NCBI GenBank assembly: GCA_035533095.1
Contig: DATLUM010000050.1
Coordinates: 186,001-250,000, forward strand
From: Acidimicrobiales bacterium
GTDB taxonomy: Bacteria > Actinomycetota > Acidimicrobiia > Acidimicrobiales > Palsa-688
Length of the DNA: 64,000 nt
Reading direction: 5' to 3'
Shown: positions 51,666-59,565 of the stretch, piece by piece
Layout: each line of letters opens with the position of its first letter
How positions within the stretch are numbered: position 1 is the stretch's first letter
Notes under the pieces: generated by a model
The model's input: the letters and a program-made list of their open reading frames with translations, nothing else
What the model was told of the DNA's origin: nothing
The model's database searches: none
Translations under genes and position numbers: made by a program

Positions 51666-53213
51666 TCAGTTGACCCGCTTCTCGTAACCCTCCCAGTAGG
51701 GGCTGCGCAGCTTGAACTTCTGGAGCTTCCCGGTCGCGGTGCGCGCGAGAGCGTCCCTGAATTCGACCGTCGTCGGGCACTTGAAATGCGCCAGCCGGCC
51801 GCGGCAGAACTCGATCAGCTCCTCTTCGGTCGCCTCCTGTCCGGCGCGCAGCACGATCAGCGCCTTGACCGTCTCGCCCCACTTCTCGCTCGGAACCCCG
51901 ATCACCGCAACCTCGGCCACGGCGGGATGCTGGTACAGGCAGTCCTCGACCTCGACGGAGCTCACGTTCTCGCCGCCGGAGATGATCACGTCCTTCTTGC
52001 GGTCGGAGATCACCACGTAGTTGTCCTCGGTGATCCGGCCTTCGTCACCGGTGTGGAACCATCCGTCGACGAGAACCTTCGACGACTCCTCGGGCTGCTG
52101 CCAGTAGCCGGCGAAGACATGGTTTGACCGGGCCAGGACCTCGCCGTCCTTCGACGCCCGCATCTGGACGCCCACCGCTGGAGCGCCCGCCAGGCTGAGC
52201 CGCTTGCTCAGCTCCTCCGAGTCGAGCGAGTCCCACTCCGAACGCTTGCGGTTGATCGTCAGGAGGGGGGACGTCTCGGTGAGGCCGTAGATCTGGATGA
52301 ACTCCCACCCGAGCTCCGTCTGGACCCGTTCGATCGTCTTCGACGGCGGCGGCGCCCCTGCGACGACGATCCGCACCCTGTCCCGGCCGGGAACCGCTTC
52401 GCCTGCCTCGCGCCTGACCCTCGCAGCCTCCAGAACTGCCGCGACGACCGCCGGCGCACCACAGAGGAGCGTCACGCCATGCGCGTCGATCCGCTTCAAG
52501 ATCTCCTCTCCGTCGATCTTGCGCACCACGACCTGCGGGACGCCCATCGCGGTGACCGCGTACGGCATGCCCCAGCCGTTGCAGTGGAACATCGGCAGCG
52601 TGTGCATGTACACGTCCCGGTCGCTCACGTTGACATGCCAGCCGAAGACGGTGGCGTTCAACCAGCAGTTCCGGTGGGTCATCTGGACGCCTTTGGGACG
52701 GGCGGTCGTCCCGCTCGTGTAGTTGATGCTCGCCGTGGAGTCCTCGTCCGGCTCCCACTGCGACGGCTCGGCTGGGGCCGCAGGGTCGAACAGCGCGGCG
52801 TCCGACGTTCCGTCGAGGACGAAGCGGTGCTTGACGTTGATACCGGCGACGGTCGGCTCGGATTCGGGGTCGACCAGAAGCACGGTGGCTCCAGAGTGCT
52901 CCACGATGTAGCGGATCTCCTCGCCGCCAAGCCGGTAGTTGATCGGGACCAGCACCCGCCCGTACCCGCTCACCCCGTAGAAGGACACGGCGAATCGCGC
53001 GGCATTCGGGCTGACGATGGCCACCCTCTCCCCGAAACCGACTCCAAGCTCGTCGAGTGCCACTGCCATTCCGCGAGCGCGTGCGTCCAGTTCCCGGTAG
53101 GAGACAGTCCCGAACGAACCCGGGGTCCCGGGTTCGTCGACCACCGCGACCCGCTCGGGGTAGACGGTCGCCGCGCGTTGCAGGAAGTCCCCGACTGTCA
53201 ACGGAACGTGCAT
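51666..53213 (-). CDS. AMP-forming acyl-CoA synthetase/ligase
   Basis: A 515-residue ANL enzyme. Motifs: STASINYTSGTTARPKGVQMTHRN, YMHTLPMFHCNGWGMPY, IQIYGLTETSPLLTINR, GWFHTGDEGRITEDNYVVISDRKKDVIISGGENVSSVEVE (key part TGDEGRI, DRKKDVIISGGENVSS) and C-terminal Lys in RTATGKLQKFKLR. It activates a fatty or other carboxylic acid through an acyl-AMP. The HTLPMFHCNGWG form is common in medium-chain and aromatic-acid ligases. The ATG at 53213 starts the conserved domain; the upstream frame extension lacks homology features. Confidence 0.88.
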   Translation of the reverse strand: MHVPLTVGDFLQRAATVYPERVAVVDEPGTPGSFGTVSYRELDARARGMAVALDELGVGFGERVAIVSPNAARFAVSFYGVSGYGRVLVPINYRLGGEEIRYIVEHSGATVLLVDPESEPTVAGINVKHRFVLDGTSDAALFDPAAPAEPSQWEPDEDSTASINYTSGTTARPKGVQMTHRNCWLNATVFGWHVNVSDRDVYMHTLPMFHCNGWGMPYAVTAMGVPQVVVRKIDGEEILKRIDAHGVTLLCGAPAVVAAVLEAARVRREAGEAVPGRDRVRIVVAGAPPPSKTIERVQTELGWEFIQIYGLTETSPLLTINRKRSEWDSLDSEELSKRLSLAGAPAVGVQMRASKDGEVLARSNHVFAGYWQQPEESSKVLVDGWFHTGDEGRITEDNYVVISDRKKDVIISGGENVSSVEVEDCLYQHPAVAEVAVIGVPSEKWGETVKALIVLRAGQEATEEELIEFCRGRLAHFKCPTTVEFRDALARTATGKLQKFKLRSPYWEGYEKRVN

Positions 53214-53302
53214 GTGGTCCCCTGTCGCTCGATTGGTGCCTCGTATGCCGGCCTTCGCCTCTGCTGTCAAAACTAGCTTCGACCGCCGCGACTGGGGGCC
53301 GC

Positions 53303-53308
53303 TAGTGT
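53303..53308 (+). promoter_or_regulatory. -10 hexamer TAGTGT for the deacetylase gene
   Basis: TAGTGT ends 8 bases before the GTG at 53317. This argues against the longer frame and against GTG 53305, which overlaps the hexamer. Confidence 0.45.
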
Positions 53309-53316
53309 CGCCCGCC

Positions 53317-54102
53317 GTGCGCAGGCACAAGCATCTCGCCGGACCGGCCAATGACGCCAGCGGAGCCGGCATGATGGCCGGCCCGCTGAAACTGACCGGG
53401 ATAGCTGCCGGGGGCGCCGCGACAGCGGCCTTCGTGCACCTCTTACCCGGTGTCGTGGCGTGGCGGGCGGGTCGTTGCCTTGCGTTTCCCCGGTTGTCCG
53501 GGGTGGGGAGTGCCGGGCATGTGGCGCTCACCTTCGACGACGGGCCGGACCCGGTGTCGACCCCGCGGATACTGGACGTGCTCGACGAGCTGGGATGGCA
53601 CGCCACGTTCTTCTGCTTGGGTTGCCAGGTCCGCCGCTCGCCGGGGCTCGCGCGGGAACTGGTCGAGCGCGGCCACGAGGTGGCTGTGCACGGGGACGAC
53701 CACCGCAGCCACCTGCTTCGCTCTCCGCGGGCGACTGTCACCGACGTGGCTAGGGCGAGAGACTGCATAGAAGAGGTGACTCGGTCCGAGGTTCGGTGGT
53801 TTCGTCCGCCTTACGGCGGGGTCGCTCTACCGTCGTGGCTCGCTGGCAGGAATTCGGGATTGCAGATGGTGCTGTGGACCACGTGGGGCATCGACTGGCG
53901 CGAGGACTCGACCGGTGAGAGCGTCGCAGCCAACGTGGAGCGGACGTTCCATCGCGGCGCCACGGTGCTGCTGCACGACTCGGACATCACCTCGGCCTCG
54001 CAGAGCTGGAAGTCGACCGTCGACGCTCTCCCGCGCCTCGCCGAACGGTGGGCGGACGCCGGGCTGGCCGTCGGTCCCCTGCGCGACCACGGGATCGGGT
54101 GA
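53317..54102 (+). CDS. polysaccharide deacetylase (NodB/CE4 family)
   Basis: A 261-residue CE4 deacetylase. After a membrane segment (ITGIAAGGAATAAFVHLLPG type, about residues 22-45) comes the NodB domain: VALTFDDGPDPVSTPRIL (catalytic Asp and metal Asp), HEVAVHGDDHRSHLL (metal His pair), RWFRPPYGGVALP and the C-terminal ATVLLHDSDI. It would remove acetyl groups from a cell-surface polysaccharide or peptidoglycan. ATG at 53371 is an alternative start. The following gene overlaps its stop if GTG 54099 is used. Confidence 0.85.
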   Translation: MRRHKHLAGPANDASGAGMMAGPLKLTGIAAGGAATAAFVHLLPGVVAWRAGRCLAFPRLSGVGSAGHVALTFDDGPDPVSTPRILDVLDELGWHATFFCLGCQVRRSPGLARELVERGHEVAVHGDDHRSHLLRSPRATVTDVARARDCIEEVTRSEVRWFRPPYGGVALPSWLAGRNSGLQMVLWTTWGIDWREDSTGESVAANVERTFHRGATVLLHDSDITSASQSWKSTVDALPRLAERWADAGLAVGPLRDHGIG

Positions 54103-54119
54103 CGTCCGCGCCGTACGCG

Positions 54120-55001
54120 ATGAGCCCGCGCCTGAAGAGATTCGCGGCGGCCCTGATGGTCTCGTCGCTACTGGCGTCTTGCGGCTCGAGCCCGCCGGCG
54201 CCGCGCAACTCGGTGCCGGGACTGGTGGTGGTCACCGGCCTGTACCCGCTCGCGCAGGCGGTCGAGCAGATCGGGCAGGGCCGGGCCCGCGCAGACAACG
54301 TGGTGCCGCCAGGGCAGAACCCCCTGTCGTACCAGCCAGGGACGGCGGAGAGCGCGGCTCTGTCGAACAGCCGCCTCGTCGTGCTCGGACCCACCGGGTT
54401 GCAGCCGGCGATCGACTCGGCGGCGGGCAGCTCGCCCGAGCGGGTCGTCCACGTCGCTCCCCCTGCCGGCGGGACCTACTACTGGCTGGACCCCGCTGCG
54501 ATGCGAAAGGCGGTGCCACAGATCGCGGCCGCGATGGAGAGGGCGGACCCCCGTGACGCGGCCACATTCCAGGCGGGCGCGCGCGCCTTCGGGGACGCTC
54601 TCGGCTCGACCGGCATCGACTACCAGTCGACCATCTCGACCTGCCCACGCCGCGACGTCTTCGCGCCCGACGTCGCCTTCGCTCAGACGGCCCGGGCATA
54701 CGGGCTGACCTTCCACGTGGTAGCGGGCGTCGACCAACCGCAAGCGTCAGTGGTCCGATCCGCCGCCGCGGCCATCCAGGCGTCGGGAGCGACGACCGTG
54801 TTCGTCGAGCCCTGGGTGCCGCAGACCACGGTTCGCGCGGCGGCCGCGGCAGCAGGGGTGGAGGTCAGGGCCCTCGACACCCTCGTGGGTCCGCCGGCGG
54901 GTGGCTGGCCGCGCCAGGCCACATATATCAACCTGCTCGAGGCCAACCTCGGGGCCCTCAGCTCGGGACTCGGATGCCCCTCTCAGGGAAGCGGCGCGTG
55001 A
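54120..55001 (+). CDS. ZnuA-like (cluster A-I) lipoprotein lacking metal ligands
   Basis: A 293-residue lipoprotein with signal peptide and lipobox LLASC. The fold pattern follows metal-binding ABC receptors (ZnuA/TroA): VTGLYPLAQAVEQIGQGRA, then NPLSYQPGTAESAALSNSRLVV, YYWLDPAAMRKAVPQIA, and TTVFVEPWVPQTTVRAAAAAAGVEV (key part VFVEPWVPQTTVR). But the ligand sites are changed: DPHxYEP reads NPLSYQP, HxWLDP reads YYWLDP and the third His region reads APDVAFAQ. It may bind another ligand or none. No permease or ATPase is adjacent. GTG 54099 (overlapping the previous stop) is an alternative start. Confidence 0.72.
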   Translation: MSPRLKRFAAALMVSSLLASCGSSPPAPRNSVPGLVVVTGLYPLAQAVEQIGQGRARADNVVPPGQNPLSYQPGTAESAALSNSRLVVLGPTGLQPAIDSAAGSSPERVVHVAPPAGGTYYWLDPAAMRKAVPQIAAAMERADPRDAATFQAGARAFGDALGSTGIDYQSTISTCPRRDVFAPDVAFAQTARAYGLTFHVVAGVDQPQASVVRSAAAAIQASGATTVFVEPWVPQTTVRAAAAAAGVEVRALDTLVGPPAGGWPRQATYINLLEANLGALSSGLGCPSQGSGA

Positions 55002-55825
55002 GCGGCGCGCTGCTGGCAATCTCGAAGTGGCCCGGCACCGCCGCTGCCGGGTACGTCACCCGCGGCTCCGAGCAGCCGGTCCTGTGGGGCCCGGCCGCAG
55101 ACGTGTTCGCCTGGGCGTCGGTCACCAAGGTGCTCACGGCGATGTGTGTCTGGATCGCCGTGGAGGAGGGATCGGTGGGCTGGGAGGACCCCGCCGGGCC
55201 CGAGGGTGCGACCCTGGCCGATCTGCTCTCGCACGCGTCGGGCCTGGCGCCTGACAGCGACCGAGTCCTCGCACCACCGCGGCGCCGGCGGATCTACTCC
55301 AACCGCGGCATAGAGCTGGCGGCATCGCACCTGGCCTCGCGCACGGGAATCACTTTCGGCGACTACCTGGCCGAGGCCGTCCTCGAACCGCTCGGCATGC
55401 AGTCCACCCGGCTCGACGGGTCCCCCGCCCATGGGGCTTCGGGCCCGCTCGACGACCTGATGAAAATGGTCCTCGAGCTCCTCGATCCCAAGCTGGTCAG
55501 CGTCGAGACGCTCGCCCGGGCCACGGCGGTGGCCACTGAGGGGCTCACCGGAGTCCTACCAGGCTTCGGGAAGCAGGACCCCAACGACTGGGGTCTCGGC
55601 GTCGAAATCCGCTCCCACAAGAGCCCGCACTGGACGGGGAGCCGCAACTCGCCGGCCACGTTCGGGCACTTCGGCCAGGCAGGCGGGTTCTTGTGGGTGG
55701 ACCCTGCGCTCGGTCTCGGCGCCGCAGCGCTCGGAAGCGCGCCGTTCGGACCGTGGGCAGCCGAGGCGTGGCCCGCCCTATCCGACGCCGTCATCGAGGA
55801 GGCGACGGGCGACACCCCAACGTGA
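54998..55825 (+). CDS. beta-lactamase-family serine hydrolase
   Basis: A 275-residue class C beta-lactamase/DD-peptidase-like protein. The nucleophile Ser is in WASVTKVLTAM (S-x-x-K), the Tyr in IYSNRGIELA (Y-S-N), and FGHFGQAGGF stands at the KTG-box position. No signal peptide is seen, so it may be a cytoplasmic esterase or peptidase rather than a resistance enzyme. It is shorter than AmpC. GTG 54998 overlaps the preceding stop (GTGA) with AGGGAAG 8 bases upstream; ATG 54974 is an alternative. Confidence 0.8.
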   Translation: MSGALLAISKWPGTAAAGYVTRGSEQPVLWGPAADVFAWASVTKVLTAMCVWIAVEEGSVGWEDPAGPEGATLADLLSHASGLAPDSDRVLAPPRRRRIYSNRGIELAASHLASRTGITFGDYLAEAVLEPLGMQSTRLDGSPAHGASGPLDDLMKMVLELLDPKLVSVETLARATAVATEGLTGVLPGFGKQDPNDWGLGVEIRSHKSPHWTGSRNSPATFGHFGQAGGFLWVDPALGLGAAALGSAPFGPWAAEAWPALSDAVIEEATGDTPT

Positions 55826-55827
55826 CG

Positions 55828-56178
55828 TCAGGTCTCGGGCGGTCCGGCGATCTCGCGGAAAGCCGCTAACGCGCGGGGAGCCCAGACGGTGCCCGGGCCG
55901 CCGTTCATCAGGACAGCCACACCGAGTGCCTCCGCCACCTCCGATTCGCTCGCACCACGCCTAGCCGCTCCCCTGGCGTGCGACGCCACGCACCCGTCGC
56001 ATTCCCGGGTGACCGCCACCGCGAGGGCTATCAACTCCTTGACTCTCGAACTGAGCGCCCCCTCGGCCATCGCCGCGCGCTGCATGTCGGCATAGGCGCC
56101 GATCACGTCGGGGATGTGTTCGCGAAGCTCGCGGGCAGGTTCCCGCAGTTCGCCCAGGACCTCGTTCGGGTGGATCAT
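55828..56178 (-). CDS. AhpD-like/carboxymuconolactone decarboxylase-family protein
   Basis: A 116-residue all-helical protein of the AhpD/CMD family. The redox motif is CDGCVASHARGA (C-x-x-C followed by His), with SSRVKELIALAVAVTRE before it. Such proteins reduce peroxiredoxins or act as alkylhydroperoxidases. ATG 56178 has a strong AAGGAGG 7 bases upstream (56186-56192). It is convergent with the serine hydrolase gene, 2 bases apart, and divergent from the cNMP-binding protein gene. Confidence 0.85.
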   Translation of the reverse strand: MIHPNEVLGELREPARELREHIPDVIGAYADMQRAAMAEGALSSRVKELIALAVAVTRECDGCVASHARGAARRGASESEVAEALGVAVLMNGGPGTVWAPRALAAFREIAGPPET

Positions 56179-56185
56179 CGACCGG

Positions 56186-56192
56186 CCTCCTT
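56186..56192 (-). promoter_or_regulatory. ribosome binding site AAGGAGG of the AhpD-like gene
   Basis: AAGGAGG on the minus strand, 7 bases before ATG 56178. Unlike most genes here, this one is not leaderless. Confidence 0.75.
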
Positions 56193-56216
56193 GTCAGCAG
56201 GGCTCATTCTGTCCGG

Positions 56217-56222
56217 TAGCGT
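56217..56222 (+). promoter_or_regulatory. -10 hexamer TAGCGT for the cNMP-binding protein gene
   Basis: TAGCGT ends 8 bases before the ATG at 56231. Confidence 0.5.
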
Positions 56223-56230
56223 CGGCGCGC

Positions 56231-56674
56231 ATGGTCACCCGCTTCCTGCGACGCGACAAGATCGCGATCCTGTCGCGCCTGCCGCTCTTCGAGGCCTGCA
56301 CGAAGCGCGAGCTGGCGTCGATGGCCTCGTTGACAGTGGACACGGAGAGGCCGGCCGGGTCGGTCCTGACCCGAGAGGGTCGCGACGGAGGTTTGATGTT
56401 CGTGATCGTCGACGGCGAAGCCGAGGTGGAACGCGACGGCAAGGTGATCAAGCGCCTCGGCCCCGGGGACGTCATCGGCGAGCTGTCCCTCATCGACGGG
56501 CTGCCCCGTTCCGCCAACGTCCGGGCCGTGACGGATACGAGGGTTCTCGAGTTGGCCAGGGACGATTTCAGGACTCTCGCCGACGGATCGCCCAAGTTCG
56601 TGCGGAATCTCCTGCGCGCCCTGTCCCTGCGGATCCGGGACATGGACGAGAGGTGGCCGGCTGAGCTGCGCTAA
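56231..56674 (+). CDS. cyclic-nucleotide-binding-domain protein without DNA-binding domain
   Basis: A 147-residue single CAP-like domain: LSRLPLFEACTKRELASMASL, GGLMFVIVDGEAEVERDGKVIKRLGPGDVIGELSLIDGLPRSANVRAVTD (phosphate-binding cassette IGELSLIDGLPRSANV). Arg and Ser in this cassette fit cAMP binding. No HTH follows, so it cannot act as a CRP-type regulator alone. It ends 4 bases into the MlaF gene (convergent), and such proteins near Mce operons may link lipid import to cyclic nucleotides, which is speculation. ATG 56231 fits a leaderless promoter. Confidence 0.82.
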   Translation: MVTRFLRRDKIAILSRLPLFEACTKRELASMASLTVDTERPAGSVLTREGRDGGLMFVIVDGEAEVERDGKVIKRLGPGDVIGELSLIDGLPRSANVRAVTDTRVLELARDDFRTLADGSPKFVRNLLRALSLRIRDMDERWPAELR

Positions 56675-57564
56675 CCAGCGGAGCCGGGCTGGTCGTCGCC
56701 CGAGTCGGCGAGCAGAGCCCGGATCTCGTCGTCGCCGCGCTCTGCGTCGACCATCTCGTCCATGCTGATCGGCCCTTGGGAGCTTCCTGCGAGGAACTGC
56801 TTCACCAGTGCCCGCTGGCTCGTGAACATCTCGTGCGCCGGGCCGAACCGGACGAGGCTCGACCGGTACAGCATCCCGATGTAGTCCGCGGTCCGCTTCA
56901 CCGACTCGATGTTGTGGGTGATTATGAAAAAGGTGCACCCGACCTCGCGCTGGACGTCGCGCACCAACTCGTCGAGGTAGGCGACGCGGACGGGGTCGAG
57001 ACCCGAGTCCGGCTCGTCGAAGAATACGATCTCGGGGTCGAGAACCAGCGCCCTCGCGAGCCCGGCCCGTTTGCGCATGCCTCCGGAGACCTCGGCGGGC
57101 AGCTTGCTGAGGTGGGCGACCATGCCGACCATCTCCGCCTTCTCCAACACGATGGTCTTGATCTCACGCTCGCCCTTGTTGGTGTGCTCGCGGAGAGGAA
57201 AGGCGATGTTGTCGAAGATGTCCATCGACCCGAACAGAGCTCCGTCCTGGAAGAGCACGCCGAACTTGCGGCGGATTCGCAGCATCTCCTTGTGCCGGAT
57301 CCCGACGATCGGCTCTCCGTCGATGTAGATCTGGCCCTCCTCGGGCCGCAGGAGACCGATGATGTTCTTCAATAAGACCGATTTGCCCGTTCCTGACGGT
57401 CCGAGCACGGCCGTGATCTGCCCGCGGGGGACATCGAAGGTGATGTCCTTGAGGACGGTGTGGGTGCCGAAACGCTTGGTGACCCCGCGCAGGGAGATGA
57501 CGGCGTCGAGAACCGGCCCGGGGTCCGGATCGAGAACCGGTACACCCAACGGGGACGCGTCCAC
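56671..57564 (-). CDS. MlaF/MkL-type ABC ATPase of the Mce transporter
   Basis: A 297-residue ATPase that drives Mce lipid transport with the YrbE permeases. Walker A LGPSGTGKSVLLKN, signature AEVSGGMRKRAGLARAL, Walker B IVFFDEPDSGLDP and the H-loop FFIITHNIES. The SGGMRKR signature is typical of MlaF and mycobacterial MceG/MkL. The C-terminal extension (SMDEMVDAERGDDEIRALL) is an actinobacterial feature. GTG 57564 was chosen because AGGAGG is 7 bases upstream. It is divergent from yrbE1A. Confidence 0.9.
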   Translation of the reverse strand: MDASPLGVPVLDPDPGPVLDAVISLRGVTKRFGTHTVLKDITFDVPRGQITAVLGPSGTGKSVLLKNIIGLLRPEEGQIYIDGEPIVGIRHKEMLRIRRKFGVLFQDGALFGSMDIFDNIAFPLREHTNKGEREIKTIVLEKAEMVGMVAHLSKLPAEVSGGMRKRAGLARALVLDPEIVFFDEPDSGLDPVRVAYLDELVRDVQREVGCTFFIITHNIESVKRTADYIGMLYRSSLVRFGPAHEMFTSQRALVKQFLAGSSQGPISMDEMVDAERGDDEIRALLADSGDDQPGSAG

Positions 57565-57571
57565 TCGAACT

Positions 57572-57577
57572 CCTCCT
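57572..57577 (-). promoter_or_regulatory. ribosome binding site AGGAGG of the MlaF-like gene
   Basis: AGGAGG on the minus strand, 7 bases before GTG 57564; it decides the start against the longer frame. Confidence 0.75.
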
Positions 57578-57707
57578 GCGGCGGGGGGCGCCGCGCCTTG
57601 ATCGCGTAAAAGTTCCGCTGCGGATACTTGCCAGCAGGCAGGATATTCCCTGCACGGCGACCAATTCCTTTCGGTGAAGACATCGCCGGGCCGGTCAACC
57701 ATTGCCG

Positions 57708-57740
57708 CACATGGCAGTTTGCCGGCCCTCGCGCCATGTG
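57708..57740. promoter_or_regulatory. inverted repeat CACATGGC-N17-GCCATGTG in the mce divergent region
   Basis: Two perfect 8-base arms (57708-57715 and 57733-57740) between the MlaF and YrbE starts. The spacing fits a dimeric regulator on two turns of helix. It does not match the KstR consensus as I know it. Confidence 0.4.
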
Positions 57741-57792
57741 ATTGTCTCTTCGCCGTGGTGACGCCGGGCGTGTTCCGCAGCGACCCGACGCT

Positions 57793-58698
57793 GTGACTGT
57801 CGTCGGCCGTTTCGACGAAGAACCGGAGCCCGGGCGGCTGCCCTCTCTCGAACAGAGGAGGCCCGGATGGGGCGAATACGCCACCCGCGGGTTCCGCAGC
57901 GCGGCGGAAGAGTTGGAGCGGGCGGCCCTGGGCGGTGTCAGGTCGTTTGGCGCCCTCGTCGCACTCGTTCTCGACACGGTGATCGCAACCGTCACTGCGA
58001 TCGTCAACCGTCGCTTCGCGTGGCGCGAGTTCTTCGAGCAGGCGTGGTTCCTCGTTTCCGTGTCGTTGCTGCCGACGCTATTGATCGCGCTCCCGTTCGG
58101 TTTGGTTCTCGTGCTCGAGGTGGGGAGCCTCGCAAACAACATCGGTGCACCGTCGTTCGTCGGTGCCGTCGACGCGGTCGGGACCGTGCGCGAGGCAGCG
58201 CCTCTCATAGTTGCGATCGTCCTGGCAGGCGCCGGGGGATCGGCTGTCTGTGCGGACCTCGGCGCCAGGACCATCCGCGACGAGATCGCGGCCATGCAGG
58301 TGATGGGCCTCGACGAGGTCGAGCGCCTCGTCGCACCCCGCATGTTCGCCATGGTCGTCGTGTCCGTACTCCTCAACGGCATCGTCGCAATGGCCGGGAT
58401 CATCTCTGGCTACGTCGCAGACGTGACCGTCCTGCACGGCGCCGCCGGCGGTTTCCTGAACTCCTTCACGACCTTCGCCCAACCCCAGGACATAATCGAG
58501 TCCGAACTCAAGGCTGTCGTGTTCGGCGTGCTCGCGTCGATCGTCGCCTCCTACAAGGGGCTCAGCGTCAAGAAGGGCCCGTCGGGCGTGGGCGAGGCCG
58601 TCAACCAATCCGTCGTGGTCACCGGAGTGGCGCTGTTCGTCGTGAACCTGATCCTGACCGAGATCTTCTTGGTCCTCGTCCCCCCGCCGTTCGTGTAA
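57793..58698 (+). CDS. yrbE1A: YrbE/MlaE-family permease, first of the mce operon
   Basis: A 301-residue membrane permease of the MlaE family. About five to six helices and the family core: FLVSVSLLPTLLIALPFGLVL, GSAVCADLGARTIRDEIAAMQVMGLDEVERLVAPR (key part DEIAAMQVMGLDEVERLV). It forms the Mce transmembrane channel with the next gene. The GTG at 57793 was chosen; a TTG at 57742 is possible. The stop overlaps the next start (TAATG). Number 1A is given by order only. Confidence 0.87.
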   Translation: MTVVGRFDEEPEPGRLPSLEQRRPGWGEYATRGFRSAAEELERAALGGVRSFGALVALVLDTVIATVTAIVNRRFAWREFFEQAWFLVSVSLLPTLLIALPFGLVLVLEVGSLANNIGAPSFVGAVDAVGTVREAAPLIVAIVLAGAGGSAVCADLGARTIRDEIAAMQVMGLDEVERLVAPRMFAMVVVSVLLNGIVAMAGIISGYVADVTVLHGAAGGFLNSFTTFAQPQDIIESELKAVVFGVLASIVASYKGLSVKKGPSGVGEAVNQSVVVTGVALFVVNLILTEIFLVLVPPPFV

Positions 58699-59558
58699 TG
58701 GCAGCCCCCGTCACCGCTCTCAAGGCCACCGGCCGGCGCACCATCCGGGTGGGCAATGCTGCCGTCGCGCAGTTCGCCGTGTTGGGCGAGATGATGCTGT
58801 TCTGCCTCCGAGCGCTCGCGGACGTGCCGCTCGTCCTCCGGCGGTACCGCAAGGAGTACCTGCGGCTGCTCGGCGAGGTGACCTTCGGCAGCAGGATCCT
58901 CGCGATCGTCGCGAGCACGGTCGTGGTCGCGGCGCTTCTATCCGCTGTCGTCGGGGTCCAGCTCGCTCTCGAGGGATATCAGGGTCTGCAGATCATCGGG
59001 CTCGCCCCGCTCGCCGGGTACCTATCCGCGTTCGCGAACACAAGAGAGCTGACCCCACTCTTGACGGCGTTCGGCCTCGCCGCCCAGATGGGCTGCCGCT
59101 TCACCTCCGAGCTCGGCGCGATGCGGGTCACCGACGAGATCGACGCGCTGGAGGTGATGAGCGTCCCGTCTCTTGCCTACCTGGTGACGACCCGGATGCT
59201 CGCGGCGCTCACCGTCGCGGTACCCCTCTACCTGGCCGCCCTCGCCGGCGCCTACCTCGCGACCCAACTGACAATCGTCGCAGTCGCGCAGCAGGGTTCC
59301 GGCACCTACCTCCATTACTTCCACGAGTTCCTGACAGCGCGGGATATCGGGCTGTCGGTCCTGAAGGTCGTGGTGTTCGCGATCCTCATCACTTCCATCC
59401 ACTGCTACTACGGATACAACACCAAGGGAGGCCCGGAAGGAGTCGGGAAGGCCGCTGGTCGAGCCATCCGCGCCAGCGTTGTATCGATCGCCGTCAGCGA
59501 CATGCTGATGACGGTGCTCTTCTGGGGTACCTCGAGTGCCATCAAGATCTCGTCGTGA
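58698..59558 (+). CDS. yrbE1B: YrbE/MlaE-family permease, second of the mce operon
   Basis: A 286-residue partner permease with the same core (AAQMGCRFTSELGAMRVTDEIDALEVMSVPSLAYLVTTR, key part DEIDALEVMSVPSLAYLV) and C-terminal CYYGYNTKGGPEGVGKA. It pairs with the first YrbE protein in the inner membrane and is driven by the MlaF ATPase. ATG 58698 shares one base with the preceding stop. Confidence 0.87.
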   Translation: MAAPVTALKATGRRTIRVGNAAVAQFAVLGEMMLFCLRALADVPLVLRRYRKEYLRLLGEVTFGSRILAIVASTVVVAALLSAVVGVQLALEGYQGLQIIGLAPLAGYLSAFANTRELTPLLTAFGLAAQMGCRFTSELGAMRVTDEIDALEVMSVPSLAYLVTTRMLAALTVAVPLYLAALAGAYLATQLTIVAVAQQGSGTYLHYFHEFLTARDIGLSVLKVVVFAILITSIHCYYGYNTKGGPEGVGKAAGRAIRASVVSIAVSDMLMTVLFWGTSSAIKISS

Positions 59559-59565
59559 GGATTCA

